Below are positions 62,282 through 64,000 of a stretch of 64,000 bases of DNA, in pieces. The stretch lies in assembly GCF_000714815.1 (NCBI RefSeq), contig NZ_JMIH01000018.1, forward strand, positions 124,001 through 188,000, written 5' to 3'. A program made the position numbers and the translations under genes. Position 1 is the stretch's first letter; each line of letters starts with the position of its first letter. The notes below the pieces were generated by a model. That model made no database searches. It saw only the letters and a list, made by a program, of their open reading frames with translations, and had not been told where the DNA came from. Source of the stretch: Anditalea andensis (GTDB lineage: Bacteria > Bacteroidota > Bacteroidia > Cytophagales > Cyclobacteriaceae).

Positions 62282-62797
62282 TCATCCTTTTTGTAAATAA
62301 GCTTTAATAGTCTTCACTCTATGAGCTATAGTCATATCGCTTATATCCATCTGTAAAGAAATGGCCTTGAGATAATCTATTACTGCCCCCTGATGATCAG
62401 CCACTTTCCCCTCTGCTATCGTGACATATTTCAGGGTGGTCCACATCAGATTTTTCAGCTCACGTCGATCATCATCCGTCATATAATATTCGATGACAGC
62501 TGTATTATGGTCATGCCATAATACCCGTGACATGATCCTTACCCACTCTCCTACCCTAGCAGGCCGCACATAGCTGATATTGTGATTATATATGACCCAT
62601 GTGGATTTATATTTTCTGATAAAATCCATCATTTCCACACCATATAACTTAGGGACCTGGTCTTCCCGTGCGTTAAAGTAATAATCAAAATATTTAGCAT
62701 TGTTTAAATGCTGCAATGGATCACAATCCTGAAACCTGACTACTATACGGCTTTCAGTTTCTTTTGGATAGTGTTTTTCTGGATCAAATTCAAACAT
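62282..62797 (-). CDS. Hotdog-fold acyl-CoA thioesterase
   Basis: The 171-residue protein belongs to the 4-hydroxybenzoyl-CoA thioesterase family. The active-site region is VRFQDCDPLQHLNNAKYFDYY, where Asp is followed by xHxNN. YNHNISYVRPARVGEWVRI is the second conserved strand. It hydrolyses acyl-CoA thioesters, with an unknown chain preference. It is cytoplasmic. It follows a DinB gene on the same strand by 44 bases and could be co-transcribed with it. Confidence 0.87.
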   Translation of the reverse strand: MFEFDPEKHYPKETESRIVVRFQDCDPLQHLNNAKYFDYYFNAREDQVPKLYGVEMMDFIRKYKSTWVIYNHNISYVRPARVGEWVRIMSRVLWHDHNTAVIEYYMTDDDRRELKNLMWTTLKYVTIAEGKVADHQGAVIDYLKAISLQMDISDMTIAHRVKTIKAYLQKG

Positions 62798-62841
62798 GTA
62801 ATTTTCTTTTTTCTATGATTAATCAGCTAACTTTTGGATAA

Positions 62842-63357
62842 TCAATACCTTTCCTTTATAACGTCCATATGGTGATTGAAATGGCCAATGATGATCGCTA
62901 AGCAAGCCCTGGAAGACATCACATTCCCGTTCACGGTACCCTGCCTCATAAAATCACGTTCAGAAAAATGTCGGATCATAGAGCGCAGAGAAAGCCTGGA
63001 TACACGGAAATCCTCCATCAGTTCCTTAACTGGAATATCGTTAAAATGTGCCATTTTCACATAATCATTTTCATCAAAACCAGGTATGGTCCCCCGTTCA
63101 CCTCTAGCCAAAGAAAGGCACCTGAAGGCAAATATTCTTTCTGTATCTATCACATGACCTATAAGCTCTTTGGGTGTCCATTTCCCCTCCTGATAGGGTA
63201 TTAAGAACCAATCATCACTTTTGTTTGCTAGAATATCTTCCAGCTCATCTATCTGGGCGTAAATTAATCCGATTATATCCTTTCCATGAGAATAACTGAC
63301 GTACTTTTCATAAAACGGATCATATTCGCCATATTTAGGCTTCACGGTGTCGTTCAT
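62842..63357 (-). CDS. DinB family protein
   Basis: About 171 residues from the ATG at 63357. The DinB-2 bundle is visible: WTPKELIGHVIDTERIFAFR (first His ligand with a conserved ELxxH-I-DTE motif), then FDENDYVKMAHFNDIP and AIIIGHFNHHMDVIKERY (second and third His ligands). A longer frame upstream would add a hydrophobic leader that does not look like a signal. It precedes the thioesterase on the same strand. The substrate is unknown. The window holds two DinB proteins, differing strongly in sequence. Confidence 0.87.
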   Translation of the reverse strand: MNDTVKPKYGEYDPFYEKYVSYSHGKDIIGLIYAQIDELEDILANKSDDWFLIPYQEGKWTPKELIGHVIDTERIFAFRCLSLARGERGTIPGFDENDYVKMAHFNDIPVKELMEDFRVSRLSLRSMIRHFSERDFMRQGTVNGNVMSSRACLAIIIGHFNHHMDVIKERY

Positions 63358-63424
63358 ATAAGAATGCTTTACGAATAAATAAAGATGCTTAAATTTAATC
63401 ATTCAAAATCTTTAAGAGAATAAT

Positions 63425-64000
63425 ATGAAAAATATATTGATACTGCTGGCATTTTTCTCATCTACTCTTGGCTCAGCCCAGACCGTTTCTATCAATAGAG
63501 ACAGCGAAATAGAAGCCATGGTTAATGAAATCAAAGCTGAAAATCTAGAAAAATACGTTTTAGAAATGGTAGGATTCGGTACACGGCATACCCTAAGCGG
63601 TACCCAAGGTCCTGATCGGGGTATAGAACCCTCTCAGGAATGGGTTCTCCGCCAATTTAAATCTTTCGAGGCTGAATCTGGAGGAAGGCTCACCTCTGAA
63701 ATAGATAGGTTTCAGGTAGAGGCGGATAACAGAAGGATCCCGGAAAATGTCAATATAGGCAATGTGATGGCTACGCTCCGCGGTACTGACCCCAACGACG
63801 ACCGTGTATTCATCATCAGCGGACACCTGGACAGCAGGGCATTGGATGTGATGGATGCTGAAATCGATGCTCCGGGTGCAAATGATGATGGATCCGGAGT
63901 AGCTGCTGTGATAGAACTGGCCAGAATCATGAGCAAAAGGAACTTTCCCGCCACCATCATTTTTGTAGCGGTATCAGGGGAAGAACAGGGGTTGATCGGT
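63425..64000 (+). CDS. M28-family metallopeptidase, 5' part (cut by window end)
   Basis: The frame is open from ATG 63425 to the window end (192 codons). It has a signal peptide, NILILLAFFSSTLGSAQ. A short Ser-Ile-Asn-Arg region leads into the M28 fold: VGFGTRHTLSGTQGPDRGIE is the typical substrate-side segment. Co-catalytic zinc ligands are seen as ISGHLDSRA (His, Asp), PGANDDGSGVAAVIELA (bridging Asp) and VSGEEQGLIG (Glu catalytic base and Glu ligand). It should be an exported aminopeptidase. Whether it ends in a T9SS sorting domain cannot be seen here. Confidence 0.9.
   Translation, partial: MKNILILLAFFSSTLGSAQTVSINRDSEIEAMVNEIKAENLEKYVLEMVGFGTRHTLSGTQGPDRGIEPSQEWVLRQFKSFEAESGGRLTSEIDRFQVEADNRRIPENVNIGNVMATLRGTDPNDDRVFIISGHLDSRALDVMDAEIDAPGANDDGSGVAAVIELARIMSKRNFPATIIFVAVSGEEQGLIG

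Overview
The window reads as chromosomal DNA of a Bacteroidota bacterium, most likely of the Cytophagia type. The signs are a type IX secretion (T9SS) C-terminal sorting domain, DUF1573, DUF4136 and DUF4230 proteins, promoter -7 boxes of the TAnnTTTG form, and start codons that mostly lack a Shine-Dalgarno sequence. Almost all of it is compact housekeeping and central-metabolism sequence. No rRNA, tRNA, CRISPR array, transposase or prophage gene was seen.

Layout. 1-3.1 kb is a rearranged patch: a trypsin-like T9SS cargo protease broken by an in-frame amber codon, a small lipoprotein, and a second degenerate copy of the same sorting-domain tail. 3.1-12 kb: EcsC-like protein, a candidate small RNA, DUF202 protein with an SLC13/RCK permease, convergent ppx and ppk1 (polyphosphate turnover), gyrB. 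12.4-22.7 kb: CoA-binding protein, FAD oxidoreductase, tryptophan 2,3-dioxygenase divergent from glutaryl-CoA dehydrogenase, a lipid kinase and phosphatidate phosphatase pair, DUF1573 protein, trpS, 4-hydroxyphenylpyruvate dioxygenase. 23-31.6 kb: phosphohexose mutase, an EgtD/EgtB ergothioneine pair, AstE/AspA-type hydrolase, murB, dCMP deaminase, DUF4136 lipoprotein, single-domain response regulator, an extremely acidic 68-residue protein, and a 51-residue membrane protein. 31.6-44.6 kb: POT peptide transporter, pckA, cyclophilin, CNT nucleoside transporter, etfB-etfA-bifunctional nuclease operon, TPR protein, MDR oxidoreductase, and a polyamine pair (fused SpeD-SpeE plus agmatinase). 44.6-51.7 kb: topA, a membrane protein with sirtuin and OsmC, a secreted protein, and a SatD-HTH/DUF3307 pair. 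52-64 kb: a 1365-residue hybrid histidine kinase, a DEDDh exonuclease/GIY-YIG fusion, two DinB proteins, fatty acyl-CoA ligase with acyl-CoA dehydrogenase, DUF4230 protein, a hotdog thioesterase, and the start of an M28 peptidase.

How the genes fit together. Several neighbours form small metabolic units: tryptophan entry and glutaryl-CoA exit, polyphosphate synthesis and degradation, diacylglycerol/phosphatidate interconversion, putrescine to spermidine, histidine betaine to ergothioneine precursor, and fatty-acid activation with oxidation and ETF.

The least explained locus is 50.29-51.73 kb. A SatD-family protein, whose N-terminal motifs resemble the palm fold of GGDEF/nucleotide cyclase domains, carries a C-terminal helix-turn-helix and is translationally coupled to a DUF3307 membrane protein. 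It is preceded by six TATAAG/CTTATA half-sites, five of whose steps are 14 bp or about twice 14 bp. This looks like an autoregulated membrane-linked switch whose signal is unknown.
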